From an uncultured Lachnospiraceae bacterium (GTDB taxonomy: Bacteria > Bacillota > Clostridia > Lachnospirales > Lachnospiraceae): a stretch of DNA of 64,000 nt. Shown here piece after piece: positions 8,796 through 17,630 of this stretch. The first letter of the stretch is position 1, and the number at the start of each line of letters is the position of its first letter. The notes beneath the pieces are model-generated. The model saw nothing but the letters and a program-made list of their open reading frames with translations, was not told the origin of the DNA and did not search any database. Made by a program: the position numbers and the translations under genes. The stretch covers positions 28,141-92,140 of the forward strand of contig CANQVT010000003.1 of assembly GCA_947627365.1 (NCBI GenBank), in the 5' to 3' direction.

Positions 8796-10166
8796 ATGGA
8801 GATTGAACATATTGTCACCCGGCAGCGCGCCTACTTCGAGAAGGGCAAGACGCGGAACGTGGCATGGCGAATCGCTGCGCTGAAAACCCTGAAAAAAGCA
8901 ATCCTCAGAAACCAGGCAGAGATCGAGGCAGCGCTGCGCGCGGACCTGAATAAATCCGCATCGGAGACCTATATGTGCGAGACCGGCATGGTGCTCTCCG
9001 AGCTGTCGCACATGATCAGCCATCTGCGCGGCTACGCGAAGAACCGGCGCGTCCTGACGCCGCTCGCGCAGTTCCACGCGAAGAGCTTTACTTCGCCGGA
9101 GCCGTATGGAGTCGTGCTCGTGATGTCACCGTGGAATTATCCGTTTATGCTGGCGCTGGAGCCTGCCATCGGCGCGCTCGCGGCCGGCAACTGTGTCGTG
9201 ATCAAGCCGAGCGCGTATTCGCCCGCTACCTCGGATGTAATAGAGAAGATCATCGGCGAGTGCTTCGCGCCGCATGTCGTCGCGGTCGTCAAGGGCGGGC
9301 GTGAGGAAAACACGGCGCTGCTCGAGCAGAAATTTGACTTTATCTTTTTCACGGGCAGCGTGGCGGTCGGGAAGCTCGTCATGGAGAAGGCGTCCCGCAA
9401 TCTGACGCCGGTCTGCCTGGAGCTGGGCGGCAAGAGCCCTTGCATCGTGGATAAGAGTGCGAACATCAGGCTGGCCGCGCGCCGCATCGTCTTCGGCAAG
9501 TATCTGAATGTGGGACAGACCTGCGTGGCTCCGGATTATCTTTTCGTCCATGAGCAGGTGAAAGAGAAGCTTCTGGCGGAGATCAAAAAATGCATCCGGC
9601 AGCAGTTTGGCGCGCAGCCGCTCGACAATCCAAATTATGGGCGCATCGTGAACGAGAAGCATTTCGACCGTCTGTGCGGACTGCTGCAGTGCGGGAGCGT
9701 GTACTGTGGAGGCGAGACGAGGCGGGAGACGCTGCAGATCGCGCCGACTGTGCTCACCGGGATCTCGCCGTCCGACGCGGTCATGAGGCAGGAGATCTTC
9801 GGGCCGATCTTGCCGGTCATGACCTTCCGGGACATCTCGGAGGTTATCACCTACACGACGAAGCGAGAGAAGCCGCTGGCGCTCTATCTGTTCACAGGCA
9901 GCCGTGCCGTTGAGAAAAAAGTATTGAAGTATGTGAGCTTCGGAGGCGGCTGTATCAACGACACGATCATCCATCTGGCGACGAGCCGCATGGGCTTCGG
10001 AGGAGTCGGCGGCAGCGGGATGGGCAGCTATCACGGCCGCGACAGCTTCGAGCTGTTCAGCCACCGCAGGAGTATCGTGAAGAAGTACACCTGGATCGAT
10101 CTGCCGTTCCGCTATCAGCCGTACAGCGGGCTGAAGGATTTTCTGATAAAGCTGTTTTTGAGATGA
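8796..10166 (+). CDS. Aldehyde dehydrogenase (ALDH class 3-like)
   Basis: 456 residues. Hallmarks are MSPWNYPF (substrate and cofactor entry), KPSAYSPATSDVI, FFTGSVAVGKLVM, the glutamate motif LELGGKSP, and GQTCVAPDY with the catalytic cysteine. The short class 3 architecture, with a hydrophobic C-terminal tail (LPFRYQPYSGLKDFLIKLFL), is typical of fatty or medium-chain aldehyde dehydrogenases. It oxidises aldehydes to acids with NAD(P). GGAGG six bases upstream selects the ATG at 8796 over the in-frame ATG at 8754. It is probably part of one locus with the preceding alcohol dehydrogenase, although an unusual 16-bp hairpin separates the two. Confidence 0.92.
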   Translation: MEIEHIVTRQRAYFEKGKTRNVAWRIAALKTLKKAILRNQAEIEAALRADLNKSASETYMCETGMVLSELSHMISHLRGYAKNRRVLTPLAQFHAKSFTSPEPYGVVLVMSPWNYPFMLALEPAIGALAAGNCVVIKPSAYSPATSDVIEKIIGECFAPHVVAVVKGGREENTALLEQKFDFIFFTGSVAVGKLVMEKASRNLTPVCLELGGKSPCIVDKSANIRLAARRIVFGKYLNVGQTCVAPDYLFVHEQVKEKLLAEIKKCIRQQFGAQPLDNPNYGRIVNEKHFDRLCGLLQCGSVYCGGETRRETLQIAPTVLTGISPSDAVMRQEIFGPILPVMTFRDISEVITYTTKREKPLALYLFTGSRAVEKKVLKYVSFGGGCINDTIIHLATSRMGFGGVGGSGMGSYHGRDSFELFSHRRSIVKKYTWIDLPFRYQPYSGLKDFLIKLFLR

Positions 10167-10176
10167 GGAACAGATC

Positions 10177-11883
10177 ATGCTGAAGATATTTCTCGTGGAG
10201 GACGAGGTCGTCATCCGCAACGGAATCAAGAACAACATCCCCTGGGAGCGGGAAGGATTCATATTTGCAGGGGAGGCCAGCGATGGAGAGCTGGCCTATC
10301 CGCTTATTAAGAAGGAAAAGCCGGACATCCTGATCACGGACATCAAGATGCCGTTCATGGACGGGCTCGAGCTGAGCCGCATCGTCAAGAAGGAGCTTCC
10401 GCAGATCCGGATCATCATCCTGAGCGGCTACAACGAGTTTGACTACGCGAAGTCCGCGATCGACATCGGCGTCACGCAGTACCTGCTGAAGCCGATCAGC
10501 TCCGCGAAGCTTCTGGAGGCGGTAAAGGAGGTCGGCGCGCTCATCGAGAAGGAGCGCGAGCAGGATCGTGTGCTGGAGCAGTACCGGAAGGAGATGAATG
10601 AAAATCTTCTTCTGGAGCGGCAGAAGCTCTGGAATGCGCTGATCGCGAACGAGCTGTCCACGGCGGAGCTGCTCGAGAGCGGGCAGAAGCTGGGGATGGA
10701 CTTTACCGCTCCTGCGTATCAGGTGCTCTTGTTCAAGCTGATGCCGGGGGACGCTTCGTCTGACGCCCAGAGCGGGCAGCTCAGGTTCGAGGCGCCGCGC
10801 ATTGTCTCTGAGGCAGATTCCGGAGACAGTCCGCGCGACCTGATCGCGGCGTCGGAGCGGATCGTGGAGCTCTCGGAGAGCTGGGAGCAGGTGCTGACGA
10901 TTGACCGGAGCCCGGAGGGCTGGGTCTTTCTGATTAAGGGTGAGTCGGAGGAAGACGCTGAAGAGCGCCTTGCACAGTGCGTGCGGCAGCTGCAGGCTCT
11001 TGTCGGGGAATATCCGGGGATCGAGTATTTCGGCGGCATCGGGATGGCGGTCCGGCGTTTCCGGGATATCCGGGCTTCCTATCAGGAGGCGGGGAAGGCC
11101 TTTGCCGGCCGCTTCTTCACTGAGCCGAACCAGGTGATCCGCCCGGAGGATGTCGCGAGGCTGCATCAGCGCGGCGATGGAAAGATCGACCTGAGCAGCA
11201 TGGGTTCCCGCAGGGCAGAGCGCGAGCGGGTGGATCGTTTTCTGAAGAACGGCACGCTTGAGGAGGTCGACAATTTTCTCGAGGAGTATTTCATCGACGT
11301 CGGGGAGCAGAATATTCAGTCTTTGCTGTACCGCCAGTATGTGGTGATGGATCTGTATTTCTCGGTAGCTGATTTTCTCGGGAATCTGGAGATAAGGACA
11401 GAGGAGCTTCCCGCCGAGTACAGGGATATCAATGAGATTGTGGCGGATTCTGTTTCGCTGCAGGAGACAAAGCAGCGGATCGGCGGACTTTTCACCGAGG
11501 CCATGAAGCTGCGCGACAGCAATTCCATGAAGCGTTACAACGCGGTGATCGAGGATGCGCGGATGTTTATCCGGGAGAATTACCAGCGCGAAGACATGTC
11601 GCTGAATACCGTAGCCTCGCAGGTAAACATCAGCCCAAGCTATTTCAGCGCGATCTTCAGCGCGCAGACCGGGCAGACCTTTGTGGAGTATCTGACCGCG
11701 GTGCGTCTCGAGAAGGCGAAGGAGCTGCTGATGTGCTCGAGCCTGCGGACCGCAGAGATCGGCTACGAGGTGGGGTACAAGGATTCGCATTATTTCAGCT
11801 ATATATTTAAGAAAGTTGTCGGCTGCAGTCCGACGGAGTATAAGAACCGGCGCACAGACGGAACAAAGGGCGGTCAGAGCTGA
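10177..11883 (+). CDS. YesN-type response regulator with AraC DNA-binding domain
   Basis: 568 residues. An N-terminal receiver domain (1-120) carries the acidic pair ED at 8-9, the phospho-acceptor in ITDIKMP (about Asp55) and the KP motif in LLKPIS. A long middle region, partly coiled coil, follows. The C-terminus (about 455-565) is an AraC-type double helix-turn-helix with VASQVNISPSYFSAIF and IGYEVGYKDSHYFSYIFKK. It starts 10 nt after the aldehyde dehydrogenase stop, but its partners are downstream: a sugar-binding lipoprotein and a LytS-type kinase. In Clostridium beijerinckii the XylFII-LytS/YesN trio senses xylose and activates a transporter. The same arrangement here implies control of the transporter genes at 14921-19732. 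Confidence 0.9.
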   Translation: MLKIFLVEDEVVIRNGIKNNIPWEREGFIFAGEASDGELAYPLIKKEKPDILITDIKMPFMDGLELSRIVKKELPQIRIIILSGYNEFDYAKSAIDIGVTQYLLKPISSAKLLEAVKEVGALIEKEREQDRVLEQYRKEMNENLLLERQKLWNALIANELSTAELLESGQKLGMDFTAPAYQVLLFKLMPGDASSDAQSGQLRFEAPRIVSEADSGDSPRDLIAASERIVELSESWEQVLTIDRSPEGWVFLIKGESEEDAEERLAQCVRQLQALVGEYPGIEYFGGIGMAVRRFRDIRASYQEAGKAFAGRFFTEPNQVIRPEDVARLHQRGDGKIDLSSMGSRRAERERVDRFLKNGTLEEVDNFLEEYFIDVGEQNIQSLLYRQYVVMDLYFSVADFLGNLEIRTEELPAEYRDINEIVADSVSLQETKQRIGGLFTEAMKLRDSNSMKRYNAVIEDARMFIRENYQREDMSLNTVASQVNISPSYFSAIFSAQTGQTFVEYLTAVRLEKAKELLMCSSLRTAEIGYEVGYKDSHYFSYIFKKVVGCSPTEYKNRRTDGTKGGQS

Positions 11884-11981
11884 ATCTGACATTTACAGCT
11901 AATACAGGAAAGCAGAGTCCGAAGCACAAGGAAGCCGCGGATGCCTTGCGAATCCGATCCGGCAGAAAGGAGTGTCCGGAG

Positions 11982-13013
11982 ATGAACAGAATTCAAAAAA
12001 TGACAGGTCTGGCGGTCACGCTTGGGGCGCTTTTGCTCCTGGCCGGCTGCGGGGCGAAGGAGCGGAACGGGCAGGAGACGTCCGCTGCGCGGCAGTTTGA
12101 GACGGAGATGGACGAGAACCTGATCGCAGTCGGCTTCTCGCAGGTCGGCGCGGAGTCTGACTGGCGCGCGGCGAACACCGAGTCGATCCAGTCGGCGCTG
12201 ACGCCGGAAAACGGTTTCTACCTGATCTATGAGGACGCCCAGCAGAAGCAGGAGAACCAGTTCAAGGCGATCCGGAATTTCATTCTACAGGAGGTCGATT
12301 ATATCGTTCTGTCGCCGATCGTCGAGACCGGCTGGGATACGGTGCTCCAGGAGGCGAAGGACGCCGGGATCCCGGTGATTCTCGTGGACCGCATGGCACA
12401 GGTGGACGAGGAGCTGTACGCCTGCTGGATCGGCGCCGACTTCGAGAGCGAGGGCAGGCGCGCCGGAGAGTGGCTGGAGCAGTATCTGAAGGAGCAGGGA
12501 CGCGCGGATGAGGAGATCCATATCGTCACTTTGCAGGGCACTCTGGACTCCAGCGCTCAACTTGGGCGCACGAAAGGCTTTGCCGAGGTCATGGGGAAGC
12601 ATGACAATTGGGATATGCTGGAGATGCGGGACGCAGATTTCACACAGGCCAAAGGGCAGGAGGTGATGGAGGCGCTTCTGCAGAAGTACGACGACATTGA
12701 TGTGGTCGTCAGCGAGAATGACAACATGGCCTTCGGCGCGGTGGACGCGATCCATGAAGCTGGAAGAAGCTGCGGGCTGGACGGCGATATCACGATCCTG
12801 TCGTTTGACGCGGTGAACGCGGCGTTCGACGCGATGCTCTCCGGGGAGATCAACGTGAGCTTTGAGTGTAATCCGCTGCACGGGCCGAAGCTGCAGGAGA
12901 TTATCCATGCGCTTAACGATGGCAAAAGTGTGGATAAGATTCAGTATATGGAAGAGACTTATTTCGACACGAGCATGGATCTGGAAGAGCTGCGGAAGAC
13001 GCGGGCATACTGA
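11982..13013 (+). CDS. Sugar-binding lipoprotein (YtfQ-like), probable sensor component
   Basis: 343 residues. The signal peptide ends in a lipobox LLLLAGC, so it is a membrane-anchored lipoprotein. The mature part is a type I periplasmic binding fold closely resembling E. coli YtfQ (VGFSQVGAESDWRAAN, QQKQENQFKAI, ETGWDTVL, VILVDR). AAAGGAG at 11966-11972 selects the ATG at 11982 over one at 11946. Its position between a YesN regulator and a LytS kinase, rather than next to the permeases, and the presence of a second binding protein at 14921, suggest that it presents the sugar to the kinase (as XylFII does) instead of feeding the transporter. The ligand is likely a hexose such as galactofuranose, by similarity only. 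Confidence 0.88.
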   Translation: MNRIQKMTGLAVTLGALLLLAGCGAKERNGQETSAARQFETEMDENLIAVGFSQVGAESDWRAANTESIQSALTPENGFYLIYEDAQQKQENQFKAIRNFILQEVDYIVLSPIVETGWDTVLQEAKDAGIPVILVDRMAQVDEELYACWIGADFESEGRRAGEWLEQYLKEQGRADEEIHIVTLQGTLDSSAQLGRTKGFAEVMGKHDNWDMLEMRDADFTQAKGQEVMEALLQKYDDIDVVVSENDNMAFGAVDAIHEAGRSCGLDGDITILSFDAVNAAFDAMLSGEINVSFECNPLHGPKLQEIIHALNDGKSVDKIQYMEETYFDTSMDLEELRKTRAY

Positions 13014-13021
13014 GCGAAACA

Positions 13022-13200
13022 GCAATCACGAACGAATGTGAGTGATGCGGTGCCGCGTGCCAGTGGCACGCGTTTGGCACCGACCGGAGCGGAGCGTAGA
13101 CTTTGCGAAGACGTTTTAGGATTGCGGGGCGCTGTGCGCCAGTGACGCACGTTTAGCGCCGACCGGAGCGGAGCGTAGACTGCGCAGCACGAAGCAATCC
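13022..13200. repeat. Tandem covarying hairpin repeats (type C)
   Basis: Two units of about 65-75 nt start at 13049 and 13128. Each has an outer stem (GGTGCC/GGCACC in the first, GGCGCT/AGCGCC in the second), an inner stem (GCGTGCC/GGCACGC; GTGCG/CGCAC) and an identical 22-nt tail (13080-13101 region and 13160-13181). The stems differ in sequence but keep pairing. Flanking GCAATC, GATTGC and GCAATC blocks at 13022, 13120 and 13194 can pair in two mutually exclusive ways. The element lies between the sensor lipoprotein and the kinase. Confidence 0.65.
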
Positions 13201-13227
13201 GTGGGCTTTCATCAAAGGGAGACTTAC

Positions 13228-14742
13228 ATGGGAAAAAAGAAATCCTCAATCAAAAAAAGGCTGAACGGGCTTCTGTTGGTCTGTGTGGTTCCGCTCACGC
13301 TCACGGTCGTGTATCTGCTGGTGCTGCTGAACAGCTTCTCGGGTCGCTATGACACGATCGTGGAGAACATCACGAAAGCGAATGCGTACAACATCAACTT
13401 CAAGGAAGATCTGGACTATGTCATGTACATCATCGTGGCAAATTCCGAGCGCGCCGAGGAGCTGGTGGGAACCGAGCAGCCGAACATCATGATCGACGAG
13501 GCGAGAGGCGTGTTCGAGGAGCTGCTGGAGATCGCGGATTCCGACTATGCGCGCAACAGCCTGCAGCGCATTTTGAAGTGTCTGGACACGTTGGAGAACC
13601 GCGTGGATGAGATCGTGGCCGACGCGCTTGTGAGCGGAACCTACGACAAGAACATGGAGCGCCTGGATTCAAACGTACGTATCCTGACGGAGCTGATTCA
13701 GGAGCAGATTCAGCAGTATATCTACTATGAGTCGACGAACCTCGAAAATCTCCGTGAAGGTATCCGCTCGGATGTGGACGCGGCGATCCGCATTGTCGCA
13801 GTGGTTGCCATCCTGATCGTGGCCGGCGCGCTGTTGATCAGCCGCAGGGTGATGGCGAGCATCACAAAGCCGATTGAAAATCTATGCCAGATGACGACGC
13901 AGGCAGCGGCGGGAGACTTCGAGGTTCGCGCTCAGGAGGACCGGACGGAGGAGATGGAGGTGTTGAACTCCAGCTTCAACCGCATGGTGGAGCAGATCGG
14001 AGATCTGGTCGAGGGCATCCGTGTGGAGCAGGATAATTTGCGTGCAACGGAGCTGAAGCTTCTGCAGGCGCAGATCAACCCGCATTTCCTGTACAACACG
14101 CTTGACACGATCATCTGGCTGGCCGAGTCCGGCGAGAAGGAGCAGGTCGTAAATATGGTTTCCTCGCTGTCTGACTTTTTTCGGACGACGCTCAGCAAGG
14201 GACGCGACTACATTACGGTCGGAGAGGAGGAGGCGCACATCCGCAGCTATCTGGAGATTCAGCAGTTCCGCTACCAGGATATCCTGGAGTACGAGATTCA
14301 GATCCCGGAGGAGCTGCACGGTTATCAGATTCTGAAACTGACGCTGCAGCCGCTTGTCGAGAATGCCCTGTACCACGGGATCAAGAACAAGCGCGGCCTA
14401 GGGCATATCCGAGTCTCCGGTGAGCAGCAGGATGGCCGCCTCGTCTTCATGGTGCAGGACGACGGCATGGGAATGGACGAAGAGAAGCTTGCCCAGGTGC
14501 GGGAGATCATTCGGGGACGTACAGGCGACCGGCAGATTCCCCCCGGACAGGCGAGCGGTGCGCAGGCTATGCTCGGACAGGCGGGAAGTCCACAGGAATC
14601 CTCTGATCCATCCGGTTTCGGTCTCTTCAATGTGCAGCAGCGGCTCCGGCTCAACTATGGCTCTGAGTACGGGCTGTCAATCGAGAGTGCGTACGGCGAG
14701 GGCACAATGGTCGCTGTGACGATACCGGCAATAAAATATTAA
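13228..14742 (+). CDS. LytS/YesM-type sensor histidine kinase
   Basis: 504 residues. TM1 is at about 14-36, followed by an extracellular domain of about 150 residues and TM2 at about 190-212. A HAMP linker comes next, then the His_kinase domain with QAQINPHFLYNTLD (phospho-histidine near 286). The C-terminal ATPase domain has an N box LVENALYHGIK, DDGMGMD and a late GFGLFNVQQRL; an insertion rich in G, Q and S separates the last two. The ATG at 13228 follows AAAGGGA and is preferred over the upstream GTG at 13201. With the YesN regulator at 10177 and the lipoprotein at 11982 it should form a three-part sugar-sensing system. Its ligand is expected to be relayed by the lipoprotein. Confidence 0.92.
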   Translation: MGKKKSSIKKRLNGLLLVCVVPLTLTVVYLLVLLNSFSGRYDTIVENITKANAYNINFKEDLDYVMYIIVANSERAEELVGTEQPNIMIDEARGVFEELLEIADSDYARNSLQRILKCLDTLENRVDEIVADALVSGTYDKNMERLDSNVRILTELIQEQIQQYIYYESTNLENLREGIRSDVDAAIRIVAVVAILIVAGALLISRRVMASITKPIENLCQMTTQAAAGDFEVRAQEDRTEEMEVLNSSFNRMVEQIGDLVEGIRVEQDNLRATELKLLQAQINPHFLYNTLDTIIWLAESGEKEQVVNMVSSLSDFFRTTLSKGRDYITVGEEEAHIRSYLEIQQFRYQDILEYEIQIPEELHGYQILKLTLQPLVENALYHGIKNKRGLGHIRVSGEQQDGRLVFMVQDDGMGMDEEKLAQVREIIRGRTGDRQIPPGQASGAQAMLGQAGSPQESSDPSGFGLFNVQQRLRLNYGSEYGLSIESAYGEGTMVAVTIPAIKY

Positions 14743-14826
14743 ACATTTTTCACAAAATATCTAACCACACAGTCCTGAGACTTCACCGCTGGCAAAAAAA
14801 ATTACAAAAAATCAAAAGATTCCTCT

Positions 14827-14854
14827 TTGAAATTATGCAACATTGTAGTATAAT
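14827..14854 (+). promoter_or_regulatory. Sigma-A-type promoter of the binding-protein/transport genes
   Basis: A TTGAAA box at 14827-14832 and a TATAAT box at 14849-14854 are separated by 16 nt, in an AT-rich gap of 178 nt after the kinase gene. It lies 66 nt upstream of the binding-protein start, leaving a short leader with AAAGGAGG. Confidence 0.7.
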
Positions 14855-14920
14855 TCGTAATATGAAATCGGATGGATTTCATAAATCTATCACGTACATA
14901 TTATTAAAGGAGGAAATGAA

Positions 14921-15931
14921 ATGAAAAAGAGAATGATTGGATTGGCTCTCGGTGTTGTTACAGCTGCTGCTATGTGCATGACGGCGAATGCTGACGAGCT
15001 CATCAAAGTAGGTATCATCAACAACGACCCGAACGAGTCCGGCTATCGTACCGCGAACGTGAAGGATCTGGAGCAGGCTTTCTCTGAGGAGAACGGCTTC
15101 GAGGCGAAGACCTTCTACAGCCTGAACAATGACGAGCAGATCGACGCGGCTAAGCAAATGCTTCAGGATGGCGTAGACTACCTGCTTCTTTCTGCAGCGG
15201 CTACCACCGGTTGGGACACGGTTCTTCAGGATGCGCAGACCGAAGGTGTTGATGTAATTCTGTTTGACCGTACGATCGATGCAGACGAGAGCCTGTATGT
15301 AGCTGCAGTTGTCTCCGATATGCCGAAGGAAGGCGAGACCGCTGTTGCATGGCTGGAGAGTCAGGGACTTGACGCGTACAACATCATCCACATTCAGGGT
15401 ACGATGGGTTCCGCAGCTCAGGTTGGCCGTTCCGGCGCTCTTGACCAGAAGGTTGCAGACAATGACAACTGGAACATCGTAGTACAGCAGACCGCAGATT
15501 GGAACCCGGAGACGGCTCAGCAGATCGTACAGTCCGTGATCGCTTCCGGCGATGAGTTCAACGTAATCTACGCTGAGAACGACGACATGGCGAAGGGCGC
15601 TGTGAAGGCTCTCGACGATGCGGGTATTTCTCATGGCGTAGGCAAGGACGTCATCGTTATGGGCTTCGACTGCAACAAGTGGGCTCTCAGAGAGCTGCAG
15701 GCCGGCAACTGGAACTACGACGGACAGTGCAACCCGTTCCAGTCCCAGTATCTGATCGACATCATCAACAAGCTCGAGGCTGGCGAGGAGATCACGGAGA
15801 AGACCATCTACCTTGAGGAGCAGGGCTTTGACGCTACGACGATCACCGATGAGGATATCGAGAACTTTGGTATCGGCGAGGACGCTACCGAAGAGGCAGA
15901 GACCGAGGCGGAGACGACGGCTGCAGAGTAA
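14921..15931 (+). CDS. Sugar ABC transporter substrate-binding protein, non-lipidated
   Basis: 336 residues, type I sugar-binding fold related to YtfQ (GIINNDPNESGYRTANV, TTGWDTVLQDA, VILFDR, YAENDDMAKGA). The signal peptide is MKKR plus a hydrophobic core and ends in TANA before DE. The only nearby cysteine (residue 19) is preceded by methionine, so there is no proper lipobox. That is odd for a monoderm transporter, where such proteins are usually lipid-anchored. The C-terminus is an acidic low-complexity tail rich in E, T and A. It is driven by its own strong promoter, and a stem-loop follows it, which fits higher expression than the permease genes. It is the presumed transport receptor for the ATPase and permeases that follow. 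Confidence 0.88.
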   Translation: MKKRMIGLALGVVTAAAMCMTANADELIKVGIINNDPNESGYRTANVKDLEQAFSEENGFEAKTFYSLNNDEQIDAAKQMLQDGVDYLLLSAAATTGWDTVLQDAQTEGVDVILFDRTIDADESLYVAAVVSDMPKEGETAVAWLESQGLDAYNIIHIQGTMGSAAQVGRSGALDQKVADNDNWNIVVQQTADWNPETAQQIVQSVIASGDEFNVIYAENDDMAKGAVKALDDAGISHGVGKDVIVMGFDCNKWALRELQAGNWNYDGQCNPFQSQYLIDIINKLEAGEEITEKTIYLEEQGFDATTITDEDIENFGIGEDATEEAETEAETTAAE

Positions 15932-15981
15932 TACAGAATTGAGATCCAGCTGTTTAAGAAAATGAGCTGATTGAAAGAAAA

Positions 15982-16026
15982 AGGCGCAGTGCGGACGACA
16001 GGACGTCTGCGCTGCGCCTCTTTTGT
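15982..16026 (+). terminator. Attenuator-like stem-loop between binding protein and ATPase
   Basis: A 16-bp stem with two G-T wobbles pairs 15982-15997 with 16004-16019 around a 6-nt loop and is followed by CTTTTG. It lies 50 nt after the binding-protein stop. It probably reduces read-through into the ATPase and permease genes, giving an excess of binding protein. Confidence 0.75.
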
Positions 16027-16109
16027 AATGTAAAGAAAAGCCTTCGGCTTGCTGTGTGCTTCGCATGCCCGCAGCCGGGCTTTATATGATGAGAAGGAGG
16101 GATACGCTG

Positions 16110-17630
16110 GTGAATGAGAAATCCGTATTGGAGATGCGTGGCATCTTCAAGAGCTTTCCGGGAGTCCGCGCGCTGCAGAACGTGGACTTCACGCTCTGCG
16201 AGGGAGAGATCCACGCGCTCATGGGAGAAAACGGCGCCGGGAAATCGACGCTGATCAAGGTGCTCACCGGTGTCTATGAGAAGGATGAGGGCCATATCTT
16301 CCTCAAGGGAATGGATAAAGAGGCGGTGATCCGCTCCCCACAGGATGCGCAGAAGCTGGGCATCAGCACGGTGTACCAGGAGATCACGCTCTGTCCGAAC
16401 CTCACGGTGGCCGAGAACATGTACATCGGACGCGGAAAGGGAGCTTTGCAGAACTGGAAGAAGATGAACGCGGACGCGGACAAGATTCTGCAGTCGCTCG
16501 ATATTCCGGCAAAGTCGACGCAGCAGCTCTCGAGCTGCTCGATCGCGATTCAGCAGATGGTCGCTATCGCGCGCGCGGTGGACATGGACTGTAAGGTGCT
16601 GATCCTCGATGAGCCGACGTCCTCGCTTGACGAGCAGGAGGTGGAGAAGCTCTTCGGCCTGATGCGCGATCTGAAGGCGAAGGGCGTAGGTATTATTTTC
16701 GTCACGCACTTCCTGGATCAGGTGTACGAGGTGTGCGACAAGATCACGGTGCTGCGGGACGGCAAGCTGGTGGGAGAGTACGAGATTGAGAACCTCCCTC
16801 GCGTGCAGCTCGTCGCCAAGATGCTCGGCAAGGAGCTTGACGACATGGCGGACATTCGTTCCGACAGCGACGTGTATGCGGAGAAGGACGATTCCGCTCC
16901 GGTCTTCGAGGCGCAGGGGCTCCAGAGCAATGCCGGCATCAAGCCGTTTGATTTCTACATAAAGAAAGGCGAAGTGAACGGGTTTACCGGGCTGCTCGGT
17001 TCCGGACGAAGCGAATGTGTCCGCGCGATCTTCGGCGCTGACAAGGTAATCGGCGGAACGGTGAAAAAGAACGGCAAACAGGTAAAGATTTCCAAACCGA
17101 TCGATGCGATGAAGAACGGCATTGCCTATCTGCCTGAAGACCGTAAGGTGGACGGTATCGTCGGAGATCTGTCCGTGCGCGACAATATCGTGCTCGCGCT
17201 GCAGGTGCTGCAGGGCTTCTTCAAGCCGTTTTCAAAGGCGAAAATGTACGAATTCGCGGATGAATACATCAAGCTGCTCGAGATCAAGACCGCTTCGGCG
17301 GATACGCCGATCAAGTCGCTCTCCGGCGGCAACCAGCAGAAGGTGATTCTTGCCCGCTGGCTGCTGATGCATCCGGAGTACCTGATCCTCGACGAGCCGA
17401 CGCGAGGCATCGACATCGGCACGAAGATCGAGATTCAGAAGCTGGTGCTCAAGCTGGCTTCGGAGGGCATGAGCGTCACGTTCATCTCCTCGGAGACGGA
17501 CGAGATGCTGCGAACCTGCTCCAGGCTTGTCGTCATGCGTGACCGCAAGGTCGTGGGCGAGCTCTCCGGCAGCGATCTGACGCAGAACAAGATTATGAGT
17601 ACGATAGCGGGAGGTGAGGCAAATGAGTGA
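16110..17630 (+). CDS. Sugar ABC transporter ATP-binding protein (YtfR/RbsA-type, two ATPase domains)
   Basis: 506 residues, a duplicated ABC ATPase typical of simple-sugar importers. Domain 1 has Walker A GENGAGKST, a degenerate signature region LSSCSIAIQQM and Walker B LILDEPTSSLD. Domain 2 has the usual degenerate Walker A LLGSGRSE, an intact LSGGNQQK signature and LILDEPTRGID. Stretches such as FVTHFLDQVYEV closely match E. coli YtfR. Start choice: AAGGAGG at 16094-16100 points to the GTG at 16110; upstream ATGs lie before this site. It drives uptake of a sugar bound by the 14921 protein through the two permeases. Confidence 0.9.
   Translation: MNEKSVLEMRGIFKSFPGVRALQNVDFTLCEGEIHALMGENGAGKSTLIKVLTGVYEKDEGHIFLKGMDKEAVIRSPQDAQKLGISTVYQEITLCPNLTVAENMYIGRGKGALQNWKKMNADADKILQSLDIPAKSTQQLSSCSIAIQQMVAIARAVDMDCKVLILDEPTSSLDEQEVEKLFGLMRDLKAKGVGIIFVTHFLDQVYEVCDKITVLRDGKLVGEYEIENLPRVQLVAKMLGKELDDMADIRSDSDVYAEKDDSAPVFEAQGLQSNAGIKPFDFYIKKGEVNGFTGLLGSGRSECVRAIFGADKVIGGTVKKNGKQVKISKPIDAMKNGIAYLPEDRKVDGIVGDLSVRDNIVLALQVLQGFFKPFSKAKMYEFADEYIKLLEIKTASADTPIKSLSGGNQQKVILARWLLMHPEYLILDEPTRGIDIGTKIEIQKLVLKLASEGMSVTFISSETDEMLRTCSRLVVMRDRKVVGELSGSDLTQNKIMSTIAGGEANE

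Noticed and set aside
10057..11892. 611-residue minus-strand frame opposite the YesN regulator
   Set aside because: No domain character, and the plus-strand frame has clear receiver and AraC motifs.
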